This document shows, one piece after another, positions 35,428 through 47,045 of a stretch of DNA of 64,000 nt (position 1 is the stretch's first letter; every line of letters begins with the position of its first letter). The notes beneath the pieces were generated by a model. That model was not told where the DNA came from. It did no database searches and saw only the letters and a list, made by a program, of their open reading frames with translations. This stretch comes from Mallotus nudiflorus. Taxonomy: Eukaryota > Streptophyta > Magnoliopsida > Malpighiales > Euphorbiaceae. The position numbers were made by a program, and so were the translations under genes. The stretch spans positions 62,001 to 126,000 of the forward strand of contig CANTUR010000286.1 of assembly GCA_947683625.1 (NCBI GenBank). Direction: 5' to 3'.

Positions 35428-36908
35428 AGAGTCGACCTTTCAAGAGAAGATAAACAAAATTGGAGTGAAAGTATAATATAAATTTATCATTGAAATTAGA
35501 TTTTCAAACTAGAGGGAAGATATTGTACATTAGGTTAAAATTTGAGGAAGAAAATATAATTTACTCTTAAAAATATGTATTTTTTAAATAAAAATTAAAT
35601 TAATAAGAAAATTTGCTATTTTCTTAATTAAAATTTCTGTTATATAATACTTTTATATTTATTATATGTTAATTTGTTGTTATATATATATAAATGATAT
35701 GTGATAAACCACAAAAGTTTGATTTAGATTTTAAAACATTATCGTAATATTTTTTAAACATGTAACCGATTAACCTAGAAGGTGTTTTGTTTCAAATTAA
35801 TTTTTTAAAAGGTAGCAACACTTTTAAGGTACAATGTAGGAAATTTCAAAAGTTGAATGTGTGAAACGGATTGTTGATGTAGCATCTATTCACTTTTTTC
35901 TATAGAATTGCAATATCTCAAACATAAGGGATAAAATGTTTAAAAAATTAAAAGTACAAGGGTGAAACTGCATTTTTTAATGATGTCGATTTTTTTTAAA
36001 AAAAAAAAACAATTTTTCCAACTGAACACTTTAAATTGGAATAAAACAGCATTTAGTGATTTTCTTTGTTGTCACTTCATCTTAAATTTCAAAAGAACTA
36101 AAGATATAGTTTATTTGTCCCCACTTCATTTATCTTTAATTGGAATAAAGCAATGCAAGTGAAAAAATGGCTTTTTTGCCCTTTTTTTAGAGTGATGATA
36201 TATGGTGCAGGCCGTTATATATTTTTTAATATTTTTTGAATAAAATTATCTCTTACTTATATAAGGGCTAATTTTTTTTGTTGGCTTTTTGGTAATTCTC
36301 CTTTTTCTCTATTTTTTTTAAGTGGTCTGCTTTTGCTATTGAAATCATTTCTACTTTTTTATTATTTATTAAAAAAAATTGAAAAGAACTAAAGATAGAT
36401 TTTGTTTGTTCCCACTTCATCTTTAATTGTAATAAAGCAATGCAAGTGCGAATAATATACATTTTAAAAAAAATAAAGAGTCGATTTTTCAAAGGAAGAT
36501 AATGATAATTGGAGTGAAAGTATAATATAAATTCATCATTAAAGTTAGATTTTTTATACAAAACAATAGGAGTAAAAGTTGGATATGTGAAGTAGATTGT
36601 CGATGTGGCACCTATTCACTTTTTTAATTGAGGAGGCACAATTAGTTTTGTTAATGGATATGTTAAAAAAGAGGCAATGTATTTGAAAACTAAAAGTATA
36701 GGATTGCAATATGTCATATAAGGATAAAATGTTAAGGGTGAAAATTCATTTTTTTTAAATGATGTCTATTTTTCTTTTAGAAAAAGACAATAATTCTAAC
36801 TGAATATTTTAAGTTGGAATAAAGCAGCATTTATTGATTTTCTTTGTCCTCACTTCATCTTCAATTTCAAAAGAAATAAAGATATATTTTCTTTATTCCC
36901 ACTTCATC

Positions 36909-36974
<66 letters not shown>

Positions 36975-37020
36975 TCCTTTTGGTTTTCCTGCCAATTTTA
37001 TCTCACCTAATTGACAATCA
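35428..37020. repeat. ~1.05-kb direct repeat, one and a half copies
   Basis: Copy a from 35428 ('aaagagtcgacctttcaaga') and copy b from 36476 ('aaagagtcgatttttcaaag') run in parallel. Both contain 'ggagtgaaagtataatataa' and a 'gatgt(a/g)gca(t/c)ctattcac' block (35877, 36602). Copy b is cut by the gypsy LTR at 37023. A third copy is at 48130-48980. No coding content; open frames here are AT-driven. Confidence 0.75.
36912..36969. repeat. (AT)n microsatellite
   Basis: About 28 AT units, 50 bp left of the gypsy LTR. Confidence 0.95.
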
Positions 37021-37022
37021 TT

Positions 37023-37902
37023 TGTACGGAACCTTCAAGAATAAGCTTGAGAACCCCTTTACATATTCAAACTCTCGAAGTATTAATTTGAAAACTTCAA
37101 TAGTCAATTCAGCAATAACCCCTAAGAATGGTTAAAAATCAGATTACTTATATGATTAAAGAATTAGAATAAAGAAAACACGTTTCTAAATTCCAATTTC
37201 GAAACACTCCACAAAAAGATGATCAATCTACTTGAATGTTCCTTAAAGCATGTATTCTACACAAGAACACAAAGATAAAAGCAAAACAGCCTTTAGGTTT
37301 TAAAACTTCAATTTTGAATCTTAATAATTCATCAAAAGCACGTATATATAGCCTTTACAAGATTTTCCTCAGTGAATAAGGTAAACTAATAACAGTAATC
37401 ACAAAAATAGGAAACTAATCTAATCAGACCTCAAATAGGAATTCTGACATACTTCTTATTTTAAGAATAATTAAACTAACTAAAACTAATGGCCTTTTAA
37501 AATAACAAATTCGTCCAGCCCTTATTTAACATAATTAAACCTAAATAGCAATGCTTAAATAACTCTCCCATGCATATTCGGCCAACCCATAACAAATGTG
37601 GCCCATTATATACTTAATTAAACCCATTAGTAACTTGAACTTGAATTAAGTTGTATTGAACTTGAGCTGCACTTGGCATAAAGCTTTGGTGTCCTTGTAA
37701 ACTTTCACTAGCTAAGTTCATTAAGCCTTGTAGATGATGGATTAAGGCTTCTTGAAGCTTTTTAGATCGAAACCTTGTTATAGGTTCTTGAGGCATACTG
37801 ATTGGACTCAAAACCTCTTGAACTTAATCCTTGCCTTCTTGACCATGCTCATCTTCATCATGTTGAATTCTTTGAAATTGGTGTGTTGGCTATTCTATAA
37901 CG
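37023..37902 (-). repeat. 3' LTR of the gypsy element
   Basis: Plus-strand left end 'tgtacggaacc' and right end 'ctataacg' (CA mutated to CG). In minus sense it carries the reading frame that continues pol out of the purine tract (GPITRSR-like motif, here EPITRFRSKKLQ, 37811-37620). Confidence 0.85.
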
Positions 37903-38177
37903 TTTCCCCTCTCCTCAAAAGGATTCGTCCTCAAATCTAAAGCATCACCTATATCAAAAGGACTCAAACCAGTCACATTGAATGAAGCATTAACATTATA
38001 CTTACCAAGTAGGTCCACTTTATATGCATTGTCATTAATCCTATCAAGTATTTGAAAAGGACCATCCCCTCTTAGGTTTAGCTTAGACTTCCTTTGAAGT
38101 GGAAACCTTTCTTTGCGAAAATACACCCAAACCCAATCTCCAGGCTGAAAATTCATTGGCTTCCTTCCCTTATTCAC
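37890..38177 (-). pseudogene. Integrase C-terminal domain of the gypsy element
   Basis: Reads MNKGRKPMNFQPGDWVWVYF, then RKERFPLQRKSKLNLRGDGP and FQILDRINDNAYKVDLLGKY, an SH3-like integrase C-terminal (GPF/GPY) module, followed by FNVTGLSPFD and RTNPFEERGN. The last residues EERGN are encoded by the polypurine tract itself. A stop follows at 37890. In the 5' LTR copy the corresponding frame runs on. Confidence 0.75.
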
Positions 38178-38900
38178 ACATGAAGCTACTTTAGCATTTT
38201 GCTTCTTAATCCTCTCCTTAACTTACTTATGTAACTTCTTCACCAAATCTGCCTTCGAATTAGCATCAACACTCATAAAATTGTTAGGTGGCAGTGGCAA
38301 TAAATCAATAGGAGTAAATGGATTAAATCCATAAACAATCTCAAATGAAGAGCAATTAGTAGTGCTATGAACAACCCTATTGTAAGCAAACTCCATAAAT
38401 GGTAAACAATCCTCCCACGTCCTAATGTTCTTTTTTATGATTGCCCTAAGCAAAGTAATCAAAGTCCTATTAATTACTTCAGTTTTCCCATCGGTTTGAG
38501 GGTGACAAGTAGTTGAAAACAATAGCTTAGTTCCTAACTTTCCCCACAACACAAGCCAAAAATGACTCAAAAACTTAACATCCCTATCACTAACAATGCT
38601 CTTAGGTATGCCATGTAAATGCACAACTTCTTTGAAAAATAAATCAGCAATCAACTTAGCATCATCAGTTTTATGACATGGTATAAAATGAGCCATTTTA
38701 CTAAATCTATCAACCACAACAAAGATACTATCATGACCTTTCCTACTTCTAGGCAATCCAAGCACAAAATCCATAGACAAATCAATCCAAGGTTCACTAG
38801 GAACGGGTAATGGTGCGTATAACCCATGCAGTTTCAACCTAGACTTAGCCTCTCTACATGTAATGCAATGCTCACAAACTTTATGCACATCATGTTTCAT
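38178..38900 (-). pseudogene. Integrase core of the gypsy element, 3' portion of split gene
   Basis: 225 codons beginning MKHDVHKVCEHCITCREAKS (second half of the HHCC zinc finger). The DDE core follows: Asp in LSMDFVLGLP, Asp in KSIVSDRDVKFL, Glu in DGKTEVINRTL. All three catalytic residues are present. The upstream half of the domain lies at 42410-42500, beyond a 3.5-kb insertion. The codons normally between EHFF and MKHDV are lost or altered at the insertion. Confidence 0.85.
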
Positions 38901-39092
38901 ACTGTAATACCCTATATTTTTATTTGAATAAAGTAATTTTCAGATTTTGTTAGTAATCAATAATTTTAAATTATATATACAATCTTTAATTATTTTGCTA
39001 TTTAATTGAGATATATTTATGTTAATATTATTTTAGGGTTATTAATTGATGAAAGTATTATATGTAATCTTTATTATTTAAAATGACATTGC

Positions 39093-39288
39093 TTATTATT
39101 ATTATTATTATTATTTTTATTTTTATTTTTATTTTTATTTTTATTTTTATTTTTATTTTTATTTTTATTTTTATTTTTATTTTTATTTTTATTTTTATTT
39201 TTATTTTTATTTTTATTTTTATTTTTATTTTTATTTTTATTTTTATTTTTATTTTTATTTTTATTTTTATTTTTATTTTTATTTTTAA
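39093..39288. repeat. (TTA)n then (TTTTTA)n microsatellite
   Basis: About six TTA units followed by roughly 29 hexamer units of TTTTTA to 39287. An open frame reading alternating Ile-Phe over it is an artefact. Confidence 0.95.
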
Positions 39289-39324
39289 AACTACATTAAT
39301 TTCATGGTTATTTTATGTGTTACT

Positions 39325-39327
39325 ATG

Positions 39328-39359
<32 letters not shown>

Positions 39360-39510
39360 TATATATAATTGGAGTTTAATTATTATTTTATGTGTGCATA
39401 TTAATTTATTACTGTGTATATATATGTATATATGTATGCAATATGCTTGTGTGTGTGTGTGTGTGTATATGTATTCTTTTCATGTATGTATATATATATA
39501 TATACACATA
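39325..39510. repeat. Mixed (TA)n, (CA)n and (TG)n microsatellites
   Basis: TA/CA at 39328-39366, TG at 39448-39468, and TA at 39487-39506 between two inverted 'cttttcatgtatg' / 'catacatgaaaag' arms (39476-39520). Confidence 0.9.
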
Positions 39511-39589
39511 CATGAAAAGAAGGAATAGAACTTACCAAGAAGAGAAGAATCCCGAAAACCACCCAACAAAAAAAAAATTCACCAAATAG

Positions 39590-39875
39590 TTGTTGCCCCT
39601 CTCCGTCCACCACCATCACTGTCATTCCTCTCCCTCCAGCGTGCTTCAGCCCTTCCCGGAGCAGCCATCACTGCTAGCAACCTCCCCTTTTCTCTTCTCT
39701 TCCTCCGATTGCTTTCTTCCTCACGGTTTGAAGCTCCCTCACCTTTATCGGAGCTAGATCGACACCACCATTACTCCCTCAACCTTCCTCACCTCCTCAG
39801 GCATCGATCAATGTCAAGCCTCGCCTCTACAACTCATCTCCGGAGCCGGAAAGTGAGGTTGAAGGTGAGTTGCAC
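39590..39875 (+). promoter_or_regulatory. GC-richer, pyrimidine-rich leader block inside solo LTR copy 2
   Basis: A C/T-rich, much more GC-rich block interrupts the AT-rich LTR. It ends at a strong splice-donor-like site 'gaaggtgagttg' (about 39861). Copy 1 has a similar C/T-rich block at 10390-10560 with 'ggttggtgagtag' near its end. It looks like a transcribed leader. An open frame of 63 codons (39709-39900) may be chance. Confidence 0.35.
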
Positions 39876-42409
39876 AGAGTTGATTTCTGGTTATTTCTGA
39901 GTTATTTTCTGGTTGTCTGAGTTGGTTTGTGTGTTAAACCTTAATTATTCTAAGTCAAATGATTAATTAAGCTAAGTTAGAGGTTTAGATTTAATTTTTG
40001 TATATTATTTTTATTTTCTTGATTTTACAGAATTTTATTTGATTTTTATTTGATTTCATTTGATTTTTCTTTGAGTTAATTAGTGATTAGAGTAAATTAT
40101 AGTTAATTATTTTTGGTATATTGATTTTATTTAAGATTATAGAAAATTATTGAGTTAATTGTGAATTTTAGGGTATTTTATTAATATTTTATTAATATTT
40201 TATTAATTTCAAAAATTAATTGTTAAAAATTAGGAAATTTTGATAATTGGCATTATTATTAGGTGTTATTAATTTTAGAACTTAAATTATGGTTTTTGTG
40301 ATTTTTATACTATTTTTATAATTATTTTTAAGTTTATGTCAAATGTGGATAATTAGGTTAAATTTATATTTTTTGAAGAAATAATTAGTTAATTTTATGT
40401 TTTTAATTTATTAAGGAGTTTAATGTTGAGAAAATAATTTTTAGGTATTTGTATAATTTTCAAGGAATTTTTGAGTACTAATAGTGTATTATGTAAGTCT
40501 ATATATTATAGGGATAGAAACATAAATTTGTGTTAATTATAGCTAAATAATACATTGTGGTTGGTTTTAATAATAATTAAGGAAATTAAAAGGATTTTTA
40601 CAAATTATTTACTATTTTAGACTAATTAACACTAATTTTAGAAAATTAATTTTTTAATAATATATAAGGTATTATTTTGAGTATTATGTGTGTTTTTCTA
40701 GTATATGGGTAAATATGTAATTTTATGCTAATTATAAATAAATATATATTTTGGTTTGTTTTATTTAATATTTAAAAGGTTTAAAAGATTTTTATAAATT
40801 AATTGGTATTTTTAATTAAGTAATGTTAATTTAGAGTATTGTTTCCAAATATTATATATATGTTGGTGAACTTTTGTTTTTAAGCTTTAATGAGGGATGA
40901 TTTTCTAAGTTATGGATATTTATATGTAATGTGTATCTTTGGGAAATAAATGATTTAATTTTTTGTGTGATGATTGAGTCGTGATCTCGGTCGGGGCTAA
41001 GTGTAGTTCTGGAAGCCTGACTCGAGTGTGAATGTTTGTGAATATTAGAAGTGTGTTTTTCTATGCAAGAATGGCTTTACCTATGGTAGAGAGATGTCCT
41101 TTTTATAGAGGAGACTCTACCAAAATTTCAGTAGATTTTCTCGTAAAACGTGACATCTTCTGTAAATTCTTAGCGTTAATTAGGGTTTTCCCTATCTATC
41201 AAGTCCTATCCAGTCTTCCTCGAGTCAGTCTAGAATTTTGTTGTTTCTATTGATTTTTTATTTTTAATTCCATAGACGTGTTTTTAAAATAGGTCTATTA
41301 TTCTTTTTTTTAGAGAATACCGAAGCAGAAGTTATTGGATAGAGGCAGACATACGGTCATCAGCCTTCTCGCTCGTCTTGTAAGTTGATAAATTGATCTG
41401 TGCATGTGTTTTATTTAAAGATGCATGCATTCATATTTTTAATATTTATTATATGATTTATTTAATTTAAATGCCACTATTTAAGATTTAAATGCATTTT
41501 ATTTATTTAAACTTCATTTTGAGAAATTTTGGTAGAACGGGCTACCTAGTGGGTTTCACCAGGACCGTGCGCACATGGTAGAGATTGAGAGATAGATCCA
41601 ATATATGTATGACTTGTGGATATAAACTGGGACGAGTGCCTCTATGGAAGCCTATGCTCTCAGGGACCGCCAGTGATTGGAAAGTTAATAATGGACTGGG
41701 ATGGGTGCCTTAGTGGATGCCTTTGCTCTCGGAAACCGCTAGTGCCATGTGTTTAGATTAAGTAGATGAATGTGACTTGGTGTCTTGGTTGATGCCTTTG
41801 CTCTCAAGGATCGGCAGTCTAGTTAGATTAAGTGGGCCCAGTTGGCCATTTAGAAATTTGGGTTTAGAGTTCTACCAAGATTTTTCAAAAGCTATATATA
41901 GACATTATAAATTATTTTCACTATAACTATATGGTTTTCAAAAATGTTTTCAAACCATACAACTCTATTTATTGACTTACTCAGTGAAGTCTGATTCCCC
42001 TCAATTTATTTTTTTTCAAGAGCTTGGGAGTTATCACCGGCTATATTATGTAGGTCATTATGAGTTGTACTATAGTGATAACTCTAGAATACTGCAGTAG
42101 TATATGTACTATGAGTTTGTATAACTTAAATATACTGATGTATTGGATTTTAATGCATCACGCTTATGTATGATGTTTAAGATTAACTTATGATATTTGA
42201 TGATGAGGAACATTTTATAATGTGCACGATCTTGTTTATTTTTAGAAAAATCAGTTTGATAATGTGTTTTGGTATATAATAAAGTTTTAAATTGGAAGGT
42301 TTTATTTTTCTTCTCTTTAAGGCTTACTATAGGTTTCAAAGGCCTTGTGCCTACCCATTCCCTAGTGTCGGTCACGTGCCCTCGGGTTCGGGTCATGACA
42401 CATACCATG

Positions 42410-43087
42410 CTAAAAGAAATGTTCTAATAGCATATCATAGGTCTTATTTACCCCAAAATGCCCCATTAAGCCTCCTCCATGTGCCTCCTTAATTAATAAT
42501 TCCCTTATAGAACACTTAGGAATGCACAATCTATTTCTTTTAAACAATAAACCATCAAATAAGTAAAAATCATCCGAAATAGACCCATTGTCACAAAATG
42601 TATATATATCACCAAAATCAGCATCATGTGGATACAACTCCTTTATAAACTCAAAACCTAATAATTTAGTAGTAAGTGAGTTAAGTAAGGAGTACCTTCT
42701 AGACAATGCATCAACAACCACATTCTCCTTACCTTGATTGTACTTAATCACATATGGAAATGTTTCTATGAACTCTACCCATTTAGCAGGCCTATAATTT
42801 ATTTTATCTTGACCCTTCAAATGCTTTAAACTTTTATGGTCAGTGTGTATCACAAACTCCCTAGGCCACAAATAATGCTGCCATGTCTGCAAAGCTTGAA
42901 CCAATGCATATAATTCCTTGTCATAAGTTGGATATTTCAAGGTTGCCCCACTTAACTTTTCACTAAAATACATTAGTGGCCTTTGATTTTGTATCAAAAC
43001 AGCTCCAATCCCTATGCCACTAGCATCACATTCAATTTCAAAAGTTTTATTAAAGTTAGGTAAAGCAAGCAAAGGTGCATTACACAA
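42410..43087 (-). pseudogene. RNase H and integrase zinc-finger start of the gypsy element
   Basis: Begins in the RT connection/RNase H region: FEIECDASGIGIGAVLIQNQ, then SEKLSGATLKYPTYDKELYA, IHTDHKSLKHL, KENVVVDALSRR. These give the RNase H catalytic Asp (CDAS), Glu (KELYA) and Asp (HTDHKS). It then runs into the integrase zinc finger (HGGGLMGHFGVNKTYDM) and stops a few codons before the solo-LTR insertion. The piece is otherwise well preserved. Confidence 0.85.
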
Positions 43088-43278
43088 TTTATCCTTAATG
43101 CATGTTCTTATGCATCACCCCAAACAAATCCAACATTTTTCTTAACTAATTCATTCAAAGGTGCGGCTATAGTGCTGAAATCTTTAATGAATCTCCTATA
43201 GAAACTAGCAAGCTCATGAAAACTCCTCACCTTACTAGCATTTTTAGGTTTTGGCCACTCTTTAATGGCTTTAACCTT

Positions 43279-43860
43279 TTACTCATCAACCTCAATTCCT
43301 TGACCAGAAACTACAAAACTAAGAAAATTAACTCTATCCATGCAAAAACTACACTTCTTAAGGTTAGCATATAACTTTTCTCGCCTAAGTATTTCTAGCA
43401 CAAGTCGCACATGCATAAGGTGATCATCCAAACACTTAGAGTAAATTAGAATATCATCAAAAGAAATAACAATAAATTTACCTAAGTACGCATGCAACAC
43501 ATGGTTCATCAATCGCATGAATGTGGTAGGTGCATTAATAAGACCAAATGTCATGACAAGCCACTCATACAACCCATACTTAGTCTTAAAGGTTATTTTC
43601 CATTCATCACTAACATTCATTTGAATTTGATAATAACCATATTTCAAATCTATTTTAGTAAATAAATAAGAACCATATAACTCATCAAGCATATCATATA
43701 ATCTAGGAATAGGATGACGATACTTTACAGTGATTTTATTGATGGCTCTGTAGTCCACACACATTCTCCATGTTCCATCCTTCTTTGGTACAAGAATAAC
43801 AGGAACCGAGCAAGGACTAAGACTTTCCCTTACATATCCTTTAGCTAGAAACTCCTCTAC
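43279..43860 (-). pseudogene. Reverse transcriptase of the gypsy element
   Basis: From about 43860: EEFLAKGYVRESLSPCSVPV, ILVPKKDGTWRMCVDYRAIN, then SYLFTKIDLKYGYYQIQM, the catalytic box as FIVISFDDILIYSK (Tyr of YxDD is Ser) and the LINAPTTF loop. RT fingers and palm are nearly complete. A stop after GIEVDE (43279) and frameshifts toward 43090 break it. Confidence 0.85.
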
Positions 43861-44477
43861 TTATTTTTGGATCTCCTTGTCTCACTTTGATTTGTTCTAT
43901 ATGTTGATCGATTGGGTATGGCAGCTTTAGGAATGAAGCCAATTTGGTGTTCTATGCCTCTAATTGGTGGTAAACCACTAGGCATCTCGTTAGGAAACAC
44001 ATATTCAAATTCCTTAAAAAGATCAACAAACACACTAGACAAAGACGGGTTAAATTCATTAGTTGTCAAATAAGCCCATTTGCACAAAAGTTCAAATATA
44101 GGTCATTTGGAATACAAAGCTTACCTAACCTCACTTGTCCTAGCTATTAAACTCACATTATTTTCATTTTTCTCTTTAGGCTGAATATGCTCTCCTTTTT
44201 CTTTTCCCTCTTTCTTTGCACACTTTTTATTTTCACTCTCTAAAGCACTTTTCTTATCCTCTTTTTCTTTCTTTTTGGCCTCCAGTCTCATCCTTTCCAT
44301 TTTACATTGATCTTTATACACTTCTTTTGAAGAAAGTGGTGTTAATATGGTCTTCCGCCTATCGTTAGTGAATGAATACCTATTAAGGTACCCATCATGC
44401 TTAGTTTTTCTATCAAATTGCCATGGTCTACCAAGCAAAATATCTCCAACATGCATAGGAACTACATCACACAACAC
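43857..44477 (-). pseudogene. Protease-RT linker region of the gypsy element
   Basis: 44477-44121 reads VLCDVVPM-type followed by HVGDILLGRPWQFDRKTKHD, the end of the aspartic protease fold (ILLGRPW). A lysine/glutamate-rich linker follows. 44087-43857 reads FKEFEYVFPNEMPSGLPPIR, then GIEHQIGF, the lead-in to RT. Stops separate the pieces. Confidence 0.8.
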
Positions 44478-44552
44478 TTCATCATGATATTTACCAATTA
44501 AAAATAAAATAATAGATTGTTTATTTACCTTGGCCTCACCACAATCATTAAG

Positions 44553-44894
44553 TCATTGAAGTTTGTATGGTCGTGGATGTGGAATAGTAGACAGCCCCAA
44601 TCTATTAATCAAGAAGGTACTGACCACATTAGTGTAACTCCCACCATTGACAATCATACTACATGCTTTACCTTGAACATGATACCTTGTATGGAACAAG
44701 TTGTCCCGTTGCTCCTCATGACAATCCGTCTTTAATTGAGTGCTAAGAGTACGTCTTGTAACCAGCACATTACCCTTAATTGGCTCCTCAATGCTCCCAT
44801 TACTATAACTTTCCAATTCGGGCATCTCATTCACATCGCTTTCATTGCCATCCTCTTTATCATCAGTCACTATCTCTCCATTTTGTATGGTCAT
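44553..44894 (-). pseudogene. Aspartic protease N-terminal half of the gypsy element
   Basis: Contains ACSMIVNGGSYTNVVSTFL. In this family the site is usually D-G-G-S-x-T-N. Here the catalytic Asp is Asn (NGGS), so the protease would be inactive. An acidic spacer precedes it. The upstream CCHC zinc knuckle (CQGVGHISKECP, about 44950-44915) has one Cys-adjacent codon turned to a stop. Confidence 0.75.
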
Positions 44895-46046
44895 AGTTCT
44901 TTTTTTAGGGCACTCCTTACTAATATGACCTACACCTTGACACTTTCAGCACTTGATATCTTTATTTCTCCCTTTAGGATCTTCGATTTTAGTTTTCTTT
45001 TTGGAAACCGAATCTACCTTTCCCTTTGCAACATCATAAGCACCCTTATTTCCACCCTTAAAATCACCTTTCCCATCCCTTTTCCAAGTAGAATTAGAGT
45101 TGGACTAAGGTTTGAAAACATACCTTATTATCCCTCTTCCTTCGACTTACTTTTCCACCTTGATGGCAATGTGCACCATCTCTTCTAAATCTTTATAATG
45201 TTACAAATCCACTCGATCAGCTATCTCCTTATTCAAACTAGCCAAAAAATGTGCCATGGTGGTCTCCACATCTTCCTCTATATCAACCCTAGTCATGATC
45301 ATTTTCATCTCCTTATAGTAATCATCCACAGTCCTACTACCTTGTTTAAGAACTTGAAGCTTTTGCATAACCTCCCTATGGAAATATTTTGGGACAAAAC
45401 GCTTTCTCATTATAGACTTGAGATCATACCAAGTATCAATTGGGTACTCCAAATTTCTTCTTCTACTAGTCACCAAGTGATCCCACCAAGCGATAGCATA
45501 ATCTGAAACTTAAGTAACAGTCAACTTAACCTTCTTCTCCTCACTAAATTGATGATAATTAAATATGAGTTCTACTTGCTTTTCCCATTGTAAATAAGCC
45601 TCTTGATCTATTTTACTTTAAAAATGAGGTATCTTATGTTTAATGCTCCCCAAATTTCTATCTATAAAATCATCGTTGCCTCAGTTTCTACCATAGAATT
45701 GATTTTCTTATATTCTTCCTCTACCCCTACCTAAACCTCAGCCTCCTCTACCTCCACCCCTAGGTACACCTATTCCAACAGTGGCATCATCATCATTTGC
45801 ATTATAATCATTGGCGTCATCTTCCAAATCATCAACTTGAGGTATTTGGTTTCTACCTCCCCTATTTCCCTAATTGTAATTCGGTTGTGCTCTTTCAACT
45901 ACTTGCAATCTTGTATTCATGTGCTCTAATGCTTCTCTTATAGCCTCCATAGTTCTATTAAAGCATGCAAACTCTCCTTGTTGAGGCTCACATAGTCTAG
46001 TTTCATCAACATGACCAGCATCATTATCTTCACCTTGATTTGACAT
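44895..46046 (-). pseudogene. gag of the gypsy element
   Basis: The likely start is the Met at 46046 (MSNQGEDNDAGHVDETRLC). It continues with an acidic/helical N-terminus, a glycine-arginine-rich stretch (45830-45700), and the capsid core: WEKQVELIFNYHQFSEEKKV, AIAWWDHLVTSRRRN, DTWYDLKSIMRKRFVP, YYKEMKMIMTRVDIEED (about 45610-45210). The zinc knuckle lies near 44930. At least six in-frame stops. It would form the particle shell. Confidence 0.8.
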
Positions 46047-47045
46047 TGCTACAAAGAATGTTAGAAATAAAGAAAAGTAATTCAAGGACATCACAAGCAC
46101 TCCCTCACATGTTTGCACTCAAATAATAGGGATGGTCACTCGTGTTTAACTCAAAAAAAAATTCCACTCACGGGTTTCCTTACACCACTCAAGCTAATTT
46201 CTTTTATGTTCTTAAGTGAATCGCACTTTTAAAATAATTCAAATAGTTTGAAGCAATTTAAGTAGAATTCCAAAACTGGAATTTGCAAAATAAGTTTGAA
46301 GCAATTTGGTCACAAGAAAAAAATTGACAATTCAGAAGTAATAAATTAGGAAAACTCAAATAGATGCAAAAGACATGTGAAAGAAATACAAAGATCTTCT
46401 ATAATAGAAAAGAAAATGAATTTAGAAGTTATTTTAAGAAGAAAAGTCAAATCTGCCTTAATAAGTAATATTCCTTAATGAGCAAGTATTGTAAAGATAT
46501 GCAAAATCCTTAATAGATAAGTAATACAAGATATGACAAGATCTAGTTAGATATGTCAATTACAAACCAAATAGGATTAAGAAATCTAAATCAAACCTGA
46601 TGAGGATATTAATCACTCAAACAATATTCCTTAATGAGCAAGGAATGGAAGGATATGCAAATCAGACCTGATTAGGATATAAATTACTCAAGAATCTCAA
46701 TTCTTCCTTTTCTAATAACTTTCTTTCTTTTTTTCATGAATTTTTTTTTTTTTTTTTTGCTTCTTTTTTTTTCAAATTTCTTTCTTCTTCTTTTTTTTGC
46801 ATGAATTTTTTTTAACTTTCAACTATGAACACAAATCTAAATTTCAGAATGCAAAAAAATTGACTGACTTAAAGGAAAAAAACAAGATCAAGACTAACAA
46901 ATAAGAACAAAGAACAAAACATAAGAATGACGAATAAAAAATAAGAATGAAATTTAAAAGAATAAGAAAAACATAAGAAATCAAGATTAAGAACAAAAAT
47001 TATAAAAGATAAAACCTGATCTATAGCCAAAGCTCTGATATCAAA
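46047..47045 (-). other. Leader of the gypsy element (5' LTR to gag)
   Basis: Non-coding. Contains the primer-binding site near 47032-47045, then A-rich sequence. 46735-46810 is a poly-T/TC stretch on the plus strand. Two ~60-bp degenerate repeats with 'ttccttaatgagcaag' occur at 46470 and 46625. Confidence 0.6.

Larger units (their letters stand above)
38903..42400 (+). mobile_element. Solo LTR (3.5 kb), copy 2, inserted in integrase
   Basis: Starts 'tgtaatacc', ends 'gggtcatgaca' (TG...CA). It is flanked by identical 'catac' at 38898-38902 and 42401-42405, the 5-bp target duplication of LTR elements. Collinear with 9809-13080 apart from microsatellite and GC-rich differences near its left third. 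No internal retroelement sequence is attached, so it is a solo LTR left by recombination. The insertion is younger than its host gypsy element. Confidence 0.9.

Noticed and set aside
39083..39379. 98-codon frame of alternating Ile and Phe
   Set aside because: It is the translation of a (TTTTTA)n microsatellite, not a membrane protein.
44736..45506. Plus-strand open frames of 102-150 codons
   Set aside because: They lie opposite the gypsy gag/protease, which has clear motifs on the minus strand; the plus-strand text is low in any domain signal.
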